Assembly: GCF_905115235.1 (NCBI RefSeq)
Contig: NC_051852.1
Span: 134,402,027-134,466,026, forward strand
Source of the DNA: Hermetia illucens
Lineage: Eukaryota; Arthropoda; Insecta; Diptera; Stratiomyidae
DNA length: 64,000 bases
Reading direction: 5' to 3'
The position numbers and the translations under genes are program-made. Below the pieces are notes generated by a model. The model made no database searches and was not told the DNA's origin. It was given only the letters and a program-made list of their open reading frames with translations. This document shows, in pieces, positions 20,435 through 31,964 of this stretch; position 1 is the first letter of the stretch, and every line of letters starts with the position of its first letter.

Positions 20435-21200
20435 TGCATTCACTTATAAATAAATCCACCGGTCGAGAAATTAATGACACAATCACACTTCACCGCCAAG
20501 ATCAACACACGTGCTTAACACTTCAGAACAGTGTGCCTTGAACTGTCAGTGGCGTGGAGAAAGAGAAGTACAAAAATAAAGTAGGATGCCAATAAAACAT
20601 AACTGAAGTTAGTAATGAATGGGAGAGATATTTTTGCCTTTAACCCGTAATGTGAGAAATGAGACAATTAATAATTGAATTTAATTAAAAGCTGTCGAAG
20701 TTGAATTAATTGAAGGTAATCAGTATCGTATTCTCAAAGGTCGAAACTACTCAGATGTGTAGAAAAATAGATTTTTTAATTAAAAATGAATCGGATAAGT
20801 GGTAAAAAATTCTAAACAAAAATTTGGAAAAACGAATTGCTTCACGAAACAACCCCTCAATCGAAGGGTTAAGAAAGATTAAAGCACTTCACTGGTGGGT
20901 TCTTTCCCGTTTTTCTACACTGAATCTCTCCACATCTTGCAAAAACCATCCCACCTTCCATATTTCAAAGTGATAAGCTCGGAGAAGTGCATCGTCGGAT
21001 ATTTCATTATTCAATGCTTTTATGTTTCTAACCGCGGGCGATTAAAATAACGCGCCACGATTCATTCGCCGAGGTTCGCAGCTTGTGAAGTGGTCAAAAC
21101 GAAATTCCGAGGGTGATTGTGTGCGGAGAATATTGTAAATATTTCCTTGCATTTTTTGTGCTTCCATCTTGGAGTGTGCGGTCTAGGTACATATCTGAAA
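20435..21200. promoter_or_regulatory. divergent promoter region between WDR43 and MRGBP
   Basis: The two start codons point away from each other and are 766 bp apart. Both genes are broadly expressed housekeeping genes in other animals, so a shared promoter region is plausible. No TATA box was recognised. The half next to MRGBP (21030-21110) has several CG dinucleotides, unlike the AT-rich middle. One perfect CACGTG lies on the WDR43 side (separate entry). Confidence 0.6.
20508..20513. promoter_or_regulatory. E-box CACGTG upstream of WDR43
   Basis: A palindromic CACGTG lies 74 bp upstream of the WDR43 start codon. In Drosophila many ribosome-biogenesis genes carry this E-box close to the transcription start and are Myc targets; WDR43 is such a gene. 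The link to Myc here is inference from gene class and position. Confidence 0.5.
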
Positions 21201-24200
21201 ATGACAATGTCCGTCAAGGAGCGACCTGTCGAAGAGATGGAATGGTCTCCGGAAGAGGAAGTGCAGCTATTTTTCGCGCTGGATGGCTTGAAGCCGGTCG
21301 GTGTGAATAAACATTTTTACATGGCGTGCATTGCGGACCGGCTGTCCAAGTCGTTAAATCGTGAAGTGCCGGCCGAGTGCATTTGGGCGCATTTGCGTAC
21401 TATGTACAATTTAGATCTGCTAGATGAGTTGGAACCGTTGCCGTTTCCCAACGAACAGAAGGATTTTTTTCTGCCAGACACAGAATTTAGCAGTTTGATG
21501 TCGAGAAAACGCGCCGAAATCGAGGATAGGAAGAGTGAGAACAAAGGTAAGTAATGGGGGGACGATGGCGCCGCATTGGAGTGAGGTTAGACTCTCCTTG
21601 TTGGAAAGACTAGTTGAGTGCATTCATTGGAAAGTCAGCTGATAAGATTCCCATTTTATTTTAAACAGTCGAAGGCGGGGATTCAATTATAAACAATTCT
21701 TCGACGAAAGTTATCACAATTTTCAGCTTCGTTTTAGATGTTCAGGCGGCCGATGGTTCGGTATTGCTGATTAGTATTAGCCCAGCAGTCGTTGATTATA
21801 TTGGCTTTGTCTTAGGACTGATTTGGAAAGTTCGAACTGAATACTTTGGTTGGTAGGGAGCAAATAGGTCTTAATATATAATATTAGATGTAGAAGTTAA
21901 TTTCCGCTTCTTTTCCTCCCTTTATTTTGTCGAAATAAGAGAATTTTTTATTTAATCAATTTTATGGCATTATTTTTTCTGTATTATCGGTTTCCGATTA
22001 ATATATAACTTTCCGCATGTCAAGTTGCAAAATGAACTCGAGCAATTTGTCTAAAAATGGAATGATCGCCTCATTCAACACCGTTTCAGATTGAATCTAG
22101 ATAAAATTGAATATTTGACGACCCCATGAAACAAATAAAATCACTGTCAGCTACAGTGACCTGCCCAGCACTGAGCGATTTAAATATCTCGGTTCAATTC
22201 TATCAGCCAATGGAGAACTGCGTTATGAAATTGCTTCACGCATTAGCGCAACCTGGATGATGTAGCATTCCACAACTGGTCTTCTTTGTGATCGACGTAT
22301 CAACGAACGTCTTAAATCTAAAGTGTACCGCAATGTCGTCCTTCTTGTCGCTCTCTATGCTTCTGAGTGTTGGCTGACTATAAAAGACAACGAACCGCGT
22401 CTTGGGGAATAGAGATGAAGATGTTGGGTTGGGCTAGGGCGTGACACGTTTTGACCAGATCCGAAATGAGGATATCTGCGATCGATATGGAGTTGCAACG
22501 ATCGTGGAAAAATTGCGAGAGAGGTGTCTTCGTGGTATGGTCACGCAATTCGTGCTAACGAGAATTCACTTGTCAAGTTTGATCTGAACATCGAAGTCGA
22601 TGGTAAACGACCAAAAGGCAGGCCGAAATAACGGTGGTTTGATACGCTGAATGGGGAGGCCTCACGATTGAATCCAGATCATGATAGAACCAAATGGCGA
22701 AGATAGACTTTTCCACATATCACCTTATCATTAACGGCGCCATGATCGGTATATGGGCTAGGCCTGCCTTAATAAGGAACTCCAGGCATCCCGGTTTTGC
22801 GCCGAGGTCCACCAATTCGATATCCCTAAAAGCTGTCTGGCGTCCTGACCCAAGCCATCACTCCATCTAAGGCAGGGTCTGCTTCGTCTTCTTTTTCTAC
22901 CATAAATATTGCCCTTACTGACTTTCCGGGCTGGATCATCCTCATCCATACGAATTAAGTGATCCGCCCACCGTAACCTATTGAGCCGGATTTTATCCAC
23001 AACTAAACGGTCGTGGTATCGCTCATAGATTTCGTCGTTATGTAGGCTACAGAAATATCACCTTATAGAAAATTTTATTTTTACCTTTGTGGATGTCAAC
23101 TTTTGTGCCTAAAAAACGTTATTTGCGGGAAGCTTTGTTTTCCCTTTCCACCTCAAGAGCCTTGCGAGTCATAAAATGCTCGCGAAAGCTTACGACGATA
23201 ATGTTCCTTCAATAAGAGCTTGTCAAGAATGCGATATCACTTCACGTCACTCAAAAGCCATTTCTCTTCGATTGCAAACTATGGGGAAGATTCGAAAGAA
23301 GGGAGTATGGGGATCCTATAAATTGTTAGAATGCAACAAGGAGCAAAGAAAAACACTACGACAATCCAAAACGCAAAAAGTTCTGGATAAGCCTTGGACA
23401 ACTTCGCAAAGCCCAATATCCACTGGAAGGAGGTCTTGCTATGCGATTCTCCTTTATGACAATACAAGACTGTACGTCACAAAATCGATCAAAAGCACGC
23501 TGATAGAGTTCAAATCAAAGGTCCTACCCCACCCGCCCTACTCTCCAGACATAGCTCCGTTGGATTTTCACCTCTTCCGGTTAATGGTTCACGATCCGGC
23601 GAAACCAACAAATTTTTTTTCGGATAGAATTCGAAAGTTGCCTTGTCTGTGGGATATCGTTTTTACTAACGAAGAAAATTATTTCTAATAAAAGTGTTTT
23701 TAAAATTTATCTCGTTTCATTTAATCAAAAATGCGTAAATCAACCTCTACACCTAATAGTTGAATATTTCGAAAGGGAATGTGTATTTCATGATTATGAT
23801 GTTGTTTTTTTCTTCCATTGAGGAACTCTTGGCACTGTTTAGAGGAGTGCTCCGGATTATTGTTTTGTTAGAAAACGAAATTTTGCCAATGATGTTGAAT
23901 CTGGAGGGTATGACATGTCCTTGGAAAATTTTCAAATACTCGTCTTCTTTCAATGTTCCCTCGATTCTGGTTAAATTACCAGACATTCCGCAACGAAACC
24001 ACCACATGACAATGCCTCTTCCGTACTTTATTATCAGCGTGGTGCAAATTACCGATCGATTCTGTACGAATAATCGACGTTGTGAAGCCCGGAGAAGCGT
24101 CGTCAACCCCAGATCAATTTGTGTTATCTTCATTTCGCGTCATTTATTATTAATTTTTCGCGATGCCCCGAAGCACACGTGTTTTCAAAAAAAAAGGAAA

Positions 24201-27200
24201 TAGTGTTTAGGGGGGGGGGGGGGGGGGGTTCAACCGATTTGCACGGGTTTCATTTAATGCAGCAGTGATTTGATGAACAGTTAAACATCAATTACATTTA
24301 GACATCACTGTAATAAAGTATATTCATCATCATCATCAACGGCGCAACAACCGGTATCCGGTCTAGGCCTGCCTTAATAAGGAACTCCAGACATCCCGGT
24401 TTTGCGCCGAGGTCCACCAATTCGATATCCCTAAAAGCTGTCTGGCGTCCTGACCCACGCCATCGCTCCATCTTAGGCAGGGTCTGCCTCGTCTTCTTTT
24501 TCTACCATAGATATTGCCCTTATAGACTTTCCGGGTGGGATCATCCTCATCCATACGGATTAAGTGACCCGCCCACCGTAACCTATTGAGCCGGATTTTA
24601 TCCACAACCGGACGGTCATGGTATCGCTCATAGATTTCGTCATTGTGTAGGCTACGGAATCGTCCATCCTCATGTAGGGGGCTAAAAATTCTTCGGAGGA
24701 TTCTTCTCTCGAACGCGGTCAAGAGTTCGCAATTTTTCTAGCTATGAACCCGAGTTTCCGAGGAATACATGAGAACTGGCAAGATCATAGTCTTGTACAG
24801 TAAGAGCTTTGACCCTATGGTGAGACGTTTCGAGCGGAACAGTCTTTGTAAGCTAAAATAGGCTCTGTTGGCTGACAACAACCGTGCGCGGATTTCATCA
24901 TCGTAGTTGTTATCGGTTGTGATTTTCGACCCTAGATAGGAGAAATTGTCAACGGTCTCAAAGTTGTATTCTCCTATCCTTATTGTTCTTCGTGTTTGTG
25001 TTTGACCAGTGCGGTTTGATGTTGTTGGTTGATTCGTCTTCGGTGCTGAGGTTCCCACCATATATTTTGTCTTGCCTTCACTGATGTGCAGCCCAAGATC
25101 TCGCGCCGCCTGCTCGATCTAGATGAAGGTAGTTTGTACGTCTCGGGTGGTTCTTCCCATGATGTCGATATCGTCAGCATAGGCCAGTAGTTGGGTGGAC
25201 TTGAAGAGGATCGTACCTCTTGCATTTACCTCAGCATCACGGATCACTTTCTCGAGGGCCAGGTTAAAGAGGACGCATGATAGCGCATCCCCTTGTCGTA
25301 GACCGTTGTTGATGTCGAATGGTCTTGAGAGTGAGCCTGCTGCTTTTATTTGGCCTCGCACATTGGTCAGGATCAGCCTAGTCAGTCTTATTAGTTTCGT
25401 GGGGATACCGAATTCTCCCATGGCCGTATACGGTTTTATCCTGGCTATGCTATCATAGGCGGCTTTAAAATCGATGAACAGATGGTGCAACTGTTGTCCA
25501 TATTCCAACAGTTTTTCCATAGCTTGCCGCAGAGAGAAAATCTGATCTGTTGCTGATTTGCCTGGAGTGAAACCTCTTTGGTATGGGCCAATGATGTTTT
25601 GGGCGTATGGGGCTATCCGGCCTAGCAAGATAATGGAGAATATCTTATAGATGGTACTCAGCAACGTGATACCTCTATAATTGGTGCACTGTGTGATATC
25701 TCCCTTTTTATGTATGAGACAGATAATGCCTCGTTGCCAATCGTCAGGCATTGATTCGCTGTCCCATACCTTGAGCACAAGTTGATGAACCACTTGGTGT
25801 AACTGGTCGCCTCCATATTTAACCAATTCGGCTGTAATTCCACCGGCTCCTGGCGACTTATGATTTTTTAGCCGATGAATTGCACGGACTGTTTCTCCTA
25901 AACTTGGTGGTGGCAGTATTTGTCCGTCATCTTCAGTTGGCGGGACCTCCAACTCGCCGATGTTCTGGTTGTTCAGTAGCTCATCAAAGCACTCAACCCA
26001 TCGCTCTAATATGCCCATTCTGTCGGAAATCAGATATCCCTCTTTGTCTCGGCAGGATGAGCATCGAGGTGTATAAGGCTTCATCCTGCTGACTTGTTGG
26101 TAAAACTTCCGCGCCTGGTGCGGTTGCTCCCTGTAGTTTTCTAGTTCATAGACTTGTTGGTTCTCCCAGGCTTCCTTTTTCCGTCTGTGAAGTCGCTTCT
26201 CCGCTCGACGGAGTTCGTGATAAGTCTCTGCGCGTGCCCGCGTTCGCCCAGGAAGTTTGAAGAATCTTTTTTCAACCGAGTTTGCACGGGTTTCATTTAA
26301 TGCAGCAGTGATTTGAGGAGCAGTTAAACATCAATTACATTTAGACATCACTGTAACAAAGTATATTATGCTCTTGTTATCGCTTCCGGTCGACTAGATG
26401 GTTTTCTGTCGAAATTAGTCCTGGCTTCTCGTTTCCTTGGAACGGTTTAATGTACACTTTTACACGACACCCCGAGCCTTTCAGCAATTTGATGCATCGT
26501 ATTGCCGTCTCTGCGTAAAATATAAATAAGTTCTCCAATATTTAGGTCGTTTAGACATTATGCAAGAAAGACGTGAGATTTTCTATTAAAAAATATATTT
26601 TCAAAAATGGCGAAATTTCAGAAAAACTAATTACAGCCTTCGCTTAGAAATGCTTAAGTACAACTGAAAGGGTCCTCTAATACATTATAATAACAGATTC
26701 AAACAAAACGGACCTGGTGTGTCACAAACGCAATGGAAATATAACATAGATGGTAATAAAAACAATGTCCGAGATATTTCCAGGAAAAGTGTTGGCCCAT
26801 TTGTGATTTTCACTTCTTTGATAGTAACAGCATATGTATTCTAATTTTCAAACTTAGTTATTAATTTTTTTTCGAGATCTGGGACGATAGTGTATGTTCT
26901 CAACCAACTAATTTTTGTAGTGCCCTATACTAAGGAATTTTTTTGTTTGAGGATTGAGGAAGTCATGAGTCCGCATCCACTTCATGACGTATCGGACCAC
27001 TTGGAAAGTAACTGCCTCTGCCCTCATCGAAACCGTAAGCAATTTTTTTGAATAACTGAGGTGCTTAACGCAAAAGGGGTGTCCGGGGACCACAAGAGTA
27101 AGTTGCACAAGGAAGTAAGTTGCTTTCCAAATGGTCCGGTTCGGTTCCGGTCGTCAATCCTCAAAAGAAGGTCATAATCGTTTTATATAAGTTAATCTCA

Positions 27201-30200
27201 TTCATTCTGTGTACTTTCCCTGATTTTATGGGAAGACTGATTAGTTCATTTTATTTGTTTTATAATGTTCGTCTTGAATTTCTTCCTGATCGTTTTCATC
27301 TCTATCAATTTTACCCCTAGATAAATGAACTGAATGATATCAAGAGAAAAGTTTTATCTAAATAGTCAATTGGCCTAGGATTTTGCGTTTTTTTTCGTGA
27401 ATTTTTAATCCACCTTTCTTTGCTATGGAATCTAGGTTTAACAACTCATCCTTTCTATAGGGCATTGATGGTGAAATTGTGCCTACGTCATGAACACACG
27501 CTAGCTGAGTGAAATTAACCAATATGTAGGAAAGACCGGGGATAATTAGCATAGATTTTGGTTTTCGATTTTTCTTTTTTTTTTTTACTATGGTACTCAC
27601 TATAAATCTGATTCCTGATAATTACAAACTAAAATGCCAGCTATCAATTTCTCTAGGAGTCATTATTTAAAAAACGTGTTCTGGACACCAAAAAAAGTAT
27701 TTTCCCGAGGGTCTCCAACAGGTGTGTGGCAAGTTGGCATCTCTGTTTGAGTAAGGTGGCACAACTTAAAAATTGTGTGATTTAAAGGCAGACATAGTTC
27801 AAGAAAAAAACATTTCATTTCGAAATATAGTAAATAAAAACAAGAGTTCAAGCGAGAATTGATCATAATTAAAAAACTGGTCTCTTTCTCTTATTTTCTG
27901 CTGATTTTTTTGTTTTTTTTATTCCTTTCAACCGCCAGAAAATTTCTGACTGGTGTGTCGTGTGTATGTTCCGCTTTTCTCCTTTTTCTTCCTCGATTAG
28001 ACTACTTTCTTGGTCCTGCTTTTGGTAATGAACATACTTCTTCAGGTGTTTCAGAATTCTTCATTTACGTTGAATATGTCTGTGTTGAAAGGACATATTC
28101 CACTAACACGAAATCCTGCAGTTATATTGGATGGAGTCAAAGCAAGTGGGAATGCAATGTGGACTATTGACGGAATATGATAAATAGTCATTTGCCCTGG
28201 ATTACTCGTTATCTAAGAGTCACAGGCAGAGTTAATATATTTTTTGAGCGGCCCGCAAAAACACTCCTGTCCAAAGGTCGTAGGAGGAAATGATAAAACC
28301 ACAACCCCGTTCTCTTTGAGAAAATCAAGACAAGTGGGAGTTATGGTTATCAAGGAGAAGAAGAACTTGTTTCTCTTTCGAACATCTTATAAAATGTATG
28401 AAATGTTTTGCAAATTTTATAAAATTAGTGTCTACATTTGACCTGATTTGTTAACGTCTCCATTTGAGCCAGGTGGTGCACCTTGGACAAAGTTTCTTGG
28501 ACCTAGTTCCAGGAAAAACAAAGAAAGGGAGAATCGTAGTATATCCTCTTTCAGCTGAAGGTATACGTCCTATTCGCTTGAATCCTTTTTGTGTAGCCAC
28601 TCTGTCTGGTTTTTGGACTATTGTGATTCCTGTCTCGTCAACGTTGAATATATCTTGGCTCAAATTTATATTAATTTAATGCAGATTTTAGTACAGTAAA
28701 AAATCTTGAAATATTTGTTCGTAGTTCTCGCCAAACTAGTTGTTTCCGCTGTGCGCAGGGATAAACATCGGTGTCTCTTCATGAAGTTATATCCGATCCT
28801 GCAATCTTGTTTACTCCCCATGACTGGGGTATTTTCGTCAAAGTTGCTTTCCCATACTGATAGGCGAATTTCCTCACCTCTTTCGGTGAAAGTCCAAAGT
28901 ACACATCTGCTACCGATTTTAAGTATTCATACAATACCAACTATTGTTCTGGTGTAAATACCTGTAAGGATATGGAAGCATAATCTAATAAGGTAGATTA
29001 CTCAACTGCAAAATCGCAACAAACACAACCTTATAGAGGAGAGGCCAAGGACCGACTTCGGACTATAGCGCCATAGAGGAACAAGAATAGAGAATGCATA
29101 TGTGTAGGTACGTACTTACCATCCTCGGCAAGACGTATCCATAAGATAAAAATGATGCTTCAGGAGTAGTTGCAGCATTGCACGTTGTGGCATTACCAAC
29201 ATAACTTGCAGCCTCAATTAATCAACAATCGTCACTGGACACATCGTACAACTTTTTATACTTTCATCGAACCAAATAAACTGATAATAAACAATTTACT
29301 CATTTGGTAGAAAAACAGAAAATTGGCCATCATCTGTTGGTAACTTCACTCAGGCTGCGACAGTAGTGGATACTCTAAGACAATGTGCTACTCAAAACAA
29401 AAAAAAAACGACAACATTGTGGTGCCTCCGTGGCAAAATTGAGAAGCTGAATGCCAACTAGCTCCGGTCTCCCTTACCATCGGTGTCCGTTTTTATCTGG
29501 TTGAGTAAAAAGTCATTGTACTTTTTTGTATGTCTTATAAAGTTGCTTATTTCTGTAAAAAAAAGCCAATGAACGCCATCTTTCTGTCTTTATTAGCGAA
29601 AAACTGAAAAAGGAGTTGATTCACTGCAATTTAGCGTTACTTCATTTAAAGAGCTTTGAAGAAAGGAAAACAAATGATAGTCTGAAAGCGTAGGTTCAGG
29701 CGTGTATGCTGGGTGAGACCCATTTACCATTACCACCTATCATGCTTTTCAAACGATCGTTTCCTTTCTCAGATGAACTTTTAATTCATGAGGAATACAA
29801 AAATCGAGTTCGCTTACGCACCCAAGGTACCTTAGGTTCAAGTAAACACTTTTTTGAAATACCTTTAATGCTTCTGAAATCAATATCTTGGATCACGTAA
29901 ACTAGCTTTCACTTGATCACTATAACAATTTTGTCGTAATCAATCTCGTTGGCGGTCCTGGCCTAGGAGCACATTTAATATCAAAATTTTCAGGGTGGGA
30001 TTTTTTAAATCAGTTTTGACAATGGCCGTTTTTGGAACATTGACATCGTAAACTTCACTCACGTTGTAAGTAGCGGAAGTAAATGAGTAAAATATGTTGA
30101 AAATGCACAGTTTGTTCTTCAATTTGGGATTTGAAATCTTCATTCATTCAACCAAAACGCCAAGTTATTTCTAAAAAATAAAGCTCAAGGAACAGTACTC

Positions 30201-31625
30201 CTTGTTCATTGTCTGACCTTTTGCTAAAAATTCATGATGCACAACACACGCAGTTGGGATCGGTGAAAATAGTGAGCAGCCCCTTCTTTTTCGACTGAAA
30301 CCATACTGTTGTGCTATGATAGTGAAATTTACAGAGAATGTCAGTAAAAGATGCGAAACATAGTTGACATAGTTAGTCGAAAAGTGGCCTTATGTCCACT
30401 TTAGGATGGGGCAAAATTTATATTCCATATGGTGGTAATTAACAAGTCATGCATCAAAGAGCTTTTATTCTAATTGCTCTATTGTTGATGGGTATGGTTT
30501 TCGTTGCTAGTTGTTTAACTACGAAAGCGACTCCGAATTGTTTTCCAAAGCAAATTCAGTGAGGTCGCGAATTGTCTATTTCACAACCGAGCCAACGGCA
30601 GCAAAAATTACGCTATTTAGACATATTTCTTCGATATTCTCATTATCAGCCGAAATAGGTAGATCGATTCTGCTAGATTCTTCGTTCTTTCTTATCCTAC
30701 TATTCAACCTAAGAGAAAAAGGGAAATCGAGATGTTTGAAGTTTTGCTGGATGCTGGATGAATTAATGAATATCCTCAAAAAAGACAGTTAGTTTTGGTG
30801 AAAGAATACATGTTGACTCCATTTTGGAATTAATTTTGCTGAGAAATTTAATTTGTTCGATTATAGCCTAGGCAGAGATCACCTCAGAAAGAGTGGTCAG
30901 TTCACTGGAAGCAAGGAATAAGTAGTTTCTCAAAAGTATCGTGGTCCCCCGTCTACTTGGTCGTCCTATTGATCTCTGAACATTAGTTTTAGAGTTTAAC
31001 AGTTTTAATTCGCCACTTATCAAGTAGTGCAAATTTACTGCATAACTTTCTCTATCATCGGGCGAATTTCCTGAATTTCCATTCTTGCATGGTTCTCACA
31101 GTTGTGGCTTGGCTTGGCTTTGAATGACCCAGGTTAGTACCTTCTCTGGTTACAAAGTACGCGAGTGATGAGTCAAAAAGTACAGCTTTAATTAACATCC
31201 TCCCTTTTTCTACTGAAAATCGTACTATTAACCTAAAAAGTTATGGTAGGTCAAAATGTCTCTTCCGTGTTAATTTACTGCAACCCAAAGCACTCAGTGT
31301 CACACTCACACTCATATCACACTAAAATGAGTAATCTGACATGATAAATGTATCGTCTTTGATTTCGCTATTGAACTCATCAGGTTTCGCTTGTAGATTT
31401 TAAAAACATATTTATTTCTTTTTTTTTTTTTTTTCAGAGAAAGCACCTGTAGTTGCCAAACAAATATTACCAAAGGATTTGGATAAAAAGGTAGCTGTTA
31501 AACTAGTTTCTTCTGATACACCTAAGAGAACTCCAAAAAGAACTCGCGGTTCAATGTCGCTTGAGTCAAACAGTCCATCAACAACACCCCCGCCGACATC
31601 AAACAACAAACGTCGACGAAACTAA
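21201..31625 (+). CDS. MRGBP: MRGBP (Eaf7 family), Tip60/NuA4 complex subunit, two coding exons
   Basis: Exon 1 is 21201-21546 and exon 2 is 31438-31625; donor GTAAGT and an acceptor after a T-rich tract, phase 1, total 534 bp (177 residues). The ATG at 21201 gives MTMSVKERPVEEMEWSPEEE. The conserved Eaf7/CT20 core follows: GLKPVGVNKHFYMACIADRL (human [20 protein letters not shown]), EVPAECIWAHLRTMYNLDLL and LPFPNEQKDFFLP. Exon 2 codes a basic, flexible tail with KRTPKRTRG and a final NNKRRRN, likely nuclear-localisation signals. MRGBP binds the MRG domain of MRG15 and links it to the Tip60 (NuA4) histone acetyltransferase complex. The 9.9-kb intron holds LINE-B, LINE-A, mariner, Tc1 and pogo remains. 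A frame upstream of 21201 is open but has no ATG. Confidence 0.95.
22026..22715 (+). mobile_element. LINE-B copy (RTE-like), best preserved in the window
   Basis: In changing frames the plus strand reads RFRLNLDKIEYLTT, DLPSTERFKYLGSILSANGE, LRYEIASRISATWM, TTGLLCDRRINERLKSKVYR, ASECWLTIKDNEPRL, and, further on, the RxRYGVATIVEKLRER-like, WYGHAIRANENSLVKFDLN and VDGKRPKGRPK blocks. This is the reverse transcriptase thumb and C terminus of an RTE-type LINE. The copy is 5' truncated and has a handful of frame changes. Confidence 0.87.
22729..23054 (-). mobile_element. LINE-A copy 3 (short, 5' truncated)
   Basis: The minus strand encodes the LINE-A end (VDKIRLNRLRWADHLIRMDE, RKVSKGNIYGRKRRRSRP, ISNWWTSAQNRDAW). 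A 12-bp direct repeat ATATCACCTTAT flanks it (22717-22728 and 23055-23066), so its ends are fixed. The ATG tail is reduced to one or two units. Confidence 0.9.
23085..23690 (+). mobile_element. mariner transposase fragment (third mariner)
   Basis: Plus-strand pieces match mariner transposase in order: an N-terminal EAYGxxxPSxRxCQEW-like block (23176-23230), AISLRLQTMGKIRKKGVW (about 23258), SPISTGRRS in place of the QPSTSTPKR linker, ILLYDNTRLYVTKSIKSTLI (HDNA motif reading YDNT) and VLPHPPYSPDIAPLDFHLFR (about 23521-23580), ending ENYF near 23688. A large central part, including the first catalytic aspartate region, is missing. No clear terminal repeats. Confidence 0.85.
23790..24228 (-). 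mobile_element. Tc1-like transposase fragment, catalytic part
   Basis: The minus strand reads KYGRGIVMWWFRCGMSGNLT (Tc1 relatives: KHGGGSVMVWGCF), RIEGTLKEDEYLKIF and HVIPS; the region with the second catalytic aspartate is decayed near 23850. It is the downstream half of the element whose N-terminal half is at 26271-26565, the two being split by LINE-A copy 4. A run of 19 G (24210-24228) abuts the left copy of the long direct repeat. Confidence 0.75.
24229..24324. repeat. left copy of a 96-97 bp direct repeat flanking LINE-A copy 4
   Basis: This segment and 26271-26367 are direct repeats over 96-97 bp with three substitutions and one indel. The repeat is Tc1 coding sequence on the minus strand (ITAALNETRAN can be read). 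It directly borders the LINE-A 3' tail on one side; the other copy directly borders the LINE-A 5' end. This is the geometry of a very long target-site duplication. Confidence 0.85.
24325..26270 (-). mobile_element. LINE-A copy 4, longest copy, RTE-like LINE
   Basis: The minus strand holds a nearly continuous reverse transcriptase frame (26084-25119): HRLKNHKSPGAGGITAELVK, WQRGIICLIHKKGDITQCTN, YRGITLLSTIYKIFS, YQRGFTPGKSATDQIF, FIDFKAAYDS, NGLRQGDALSCVLFNLALEK and LLAYADDIDIMGRT (YADD box present). The C terminus follows after a frame change near 25120 (YLGSKITTDNNYDDEI, AFERRILRRIFSPLHEDG, ISNWWTSAQNRDVW), then a tail of ATG repeats. The 5' end lies in the RAEKRLHRRKKEAWENQQ region between endonuclease and reverse transcriptase, so the endonuclease is missing. 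The clade is judged RTE-like from the RQGD box and linker; this is not certain. Confidence 0.92.
26271..26367. repeat. right copy of the 96-97 bp direct repeat flanking LINE-A copy 4
   Basis: See the left copy at 24229-24324. In this copy the Tc1 reading frame continues smoothly into the upstream DNA-binding part at higher coordinates, so this is the copy in its original context on that side. Confidence 0.85.
26368..26565 (-). mobile_element. Tc1-like transposase fragment, N-terminal DNA-binding part
   Basis: The minus strand encodes DLNIGELIYILRRDGNTMHQ, IAERLGVSCKSVH and DRKPSSRPEAITRA, a Tc1-type paired helix-turn-helix. It continues into the long direct repeat with TAPQITAALNETRAN. Together with 23790-24228 this is one element interrupted by LINE-A. 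Confidence 0.78.
26566..28454. other. unassigned MRGBP intron DNA
   Basis: AT-rich sequence with scattered homopolymer runs. Open frames present (for example 27859-28170 plus) look like chance or low-complexity translations. No repeat boundaries were recognised. Confidence 0.35.
28455..28965 (-). mobile_element. pogo/Tigger-like transposase fragment
   Basis: On the minus strand the upstream half reads LVLYEYLKSVADVYFGLSPK, EVRKFAYQYGKA and IPQSWGVNKIAGSD (about 28940-28790), the DNA-binding part seen in Tigger/jerky-like transposases. The downstream half reads DIFNVDETGITIVQKPDRVA and RIGRIPSAERGYTTI (about 28650-28520), which contains the first catalytic aspartate (VDETG). Frame changes and gaps separate them. 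No inverted repeats were recognised. Confidence 0.8.
28966..31437. other. unassigned MRGBP intron DNA up to the exon 2 acceptor
   Basis: No recognisable element. Short open frames at 29706-29900 (plus), 29940-30143 (minus) and 30511-30792 (plus) match no family I know. A long pyrimidine tract (31414-31436) precedes the MRGBP exon 2 acceptor. Confidence 0.35.
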
Positions 31626-31958
31626 GAGAGGATAATGTATATATATACTTTTGTTATTGTGAAAGAAAAGAATATCATTATTGGTAATGATAAACCAAAT
31701 ATAGCACAAATGAATGTGTGGAGAAAATAACATTATGAATGTTGCATAGGATAGTCAGTAGCTGATAGACAAGTAAGTTATGTATAAGGAAGAGTTTTAT
31801 AAATGTTAGCAATCAATGAGCATTTCATTTTGCAAAATTGCAATTGCGCTTTTATGAATTTTATGCTCGGAATGTGATTCATATTCCATATCAAGAAAGA
31901 ATGTTTCATTGTAATCTCGAAGGACCCAGAAATTTGTGAAGAATGTGGCACTCCTCTG

Positions 31959-31964
31959 AATAAA
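31959..31964 (+). terminator. candidate polyadenylation signal of MRGBP
   Basis: AATAAA lies 334 bp after the MRGBP stop codon; it is the first canonical signal on this strand that I noticed after the gene. Confidence 0.45.

Noticed and set aside
21117-21200. Longer N terminus for MRGBP using the open frame upstream of 21201.
   Set aside because: The upstream frame has no ATG, and the human and fly proteins align from the short start region.
30511-30792. 93-codon plus-strand open frame in the MRGBP intron.
   Set aside because: Both strands are open over the same bases, typical of AT-poor chance frames, and no domain is visible.
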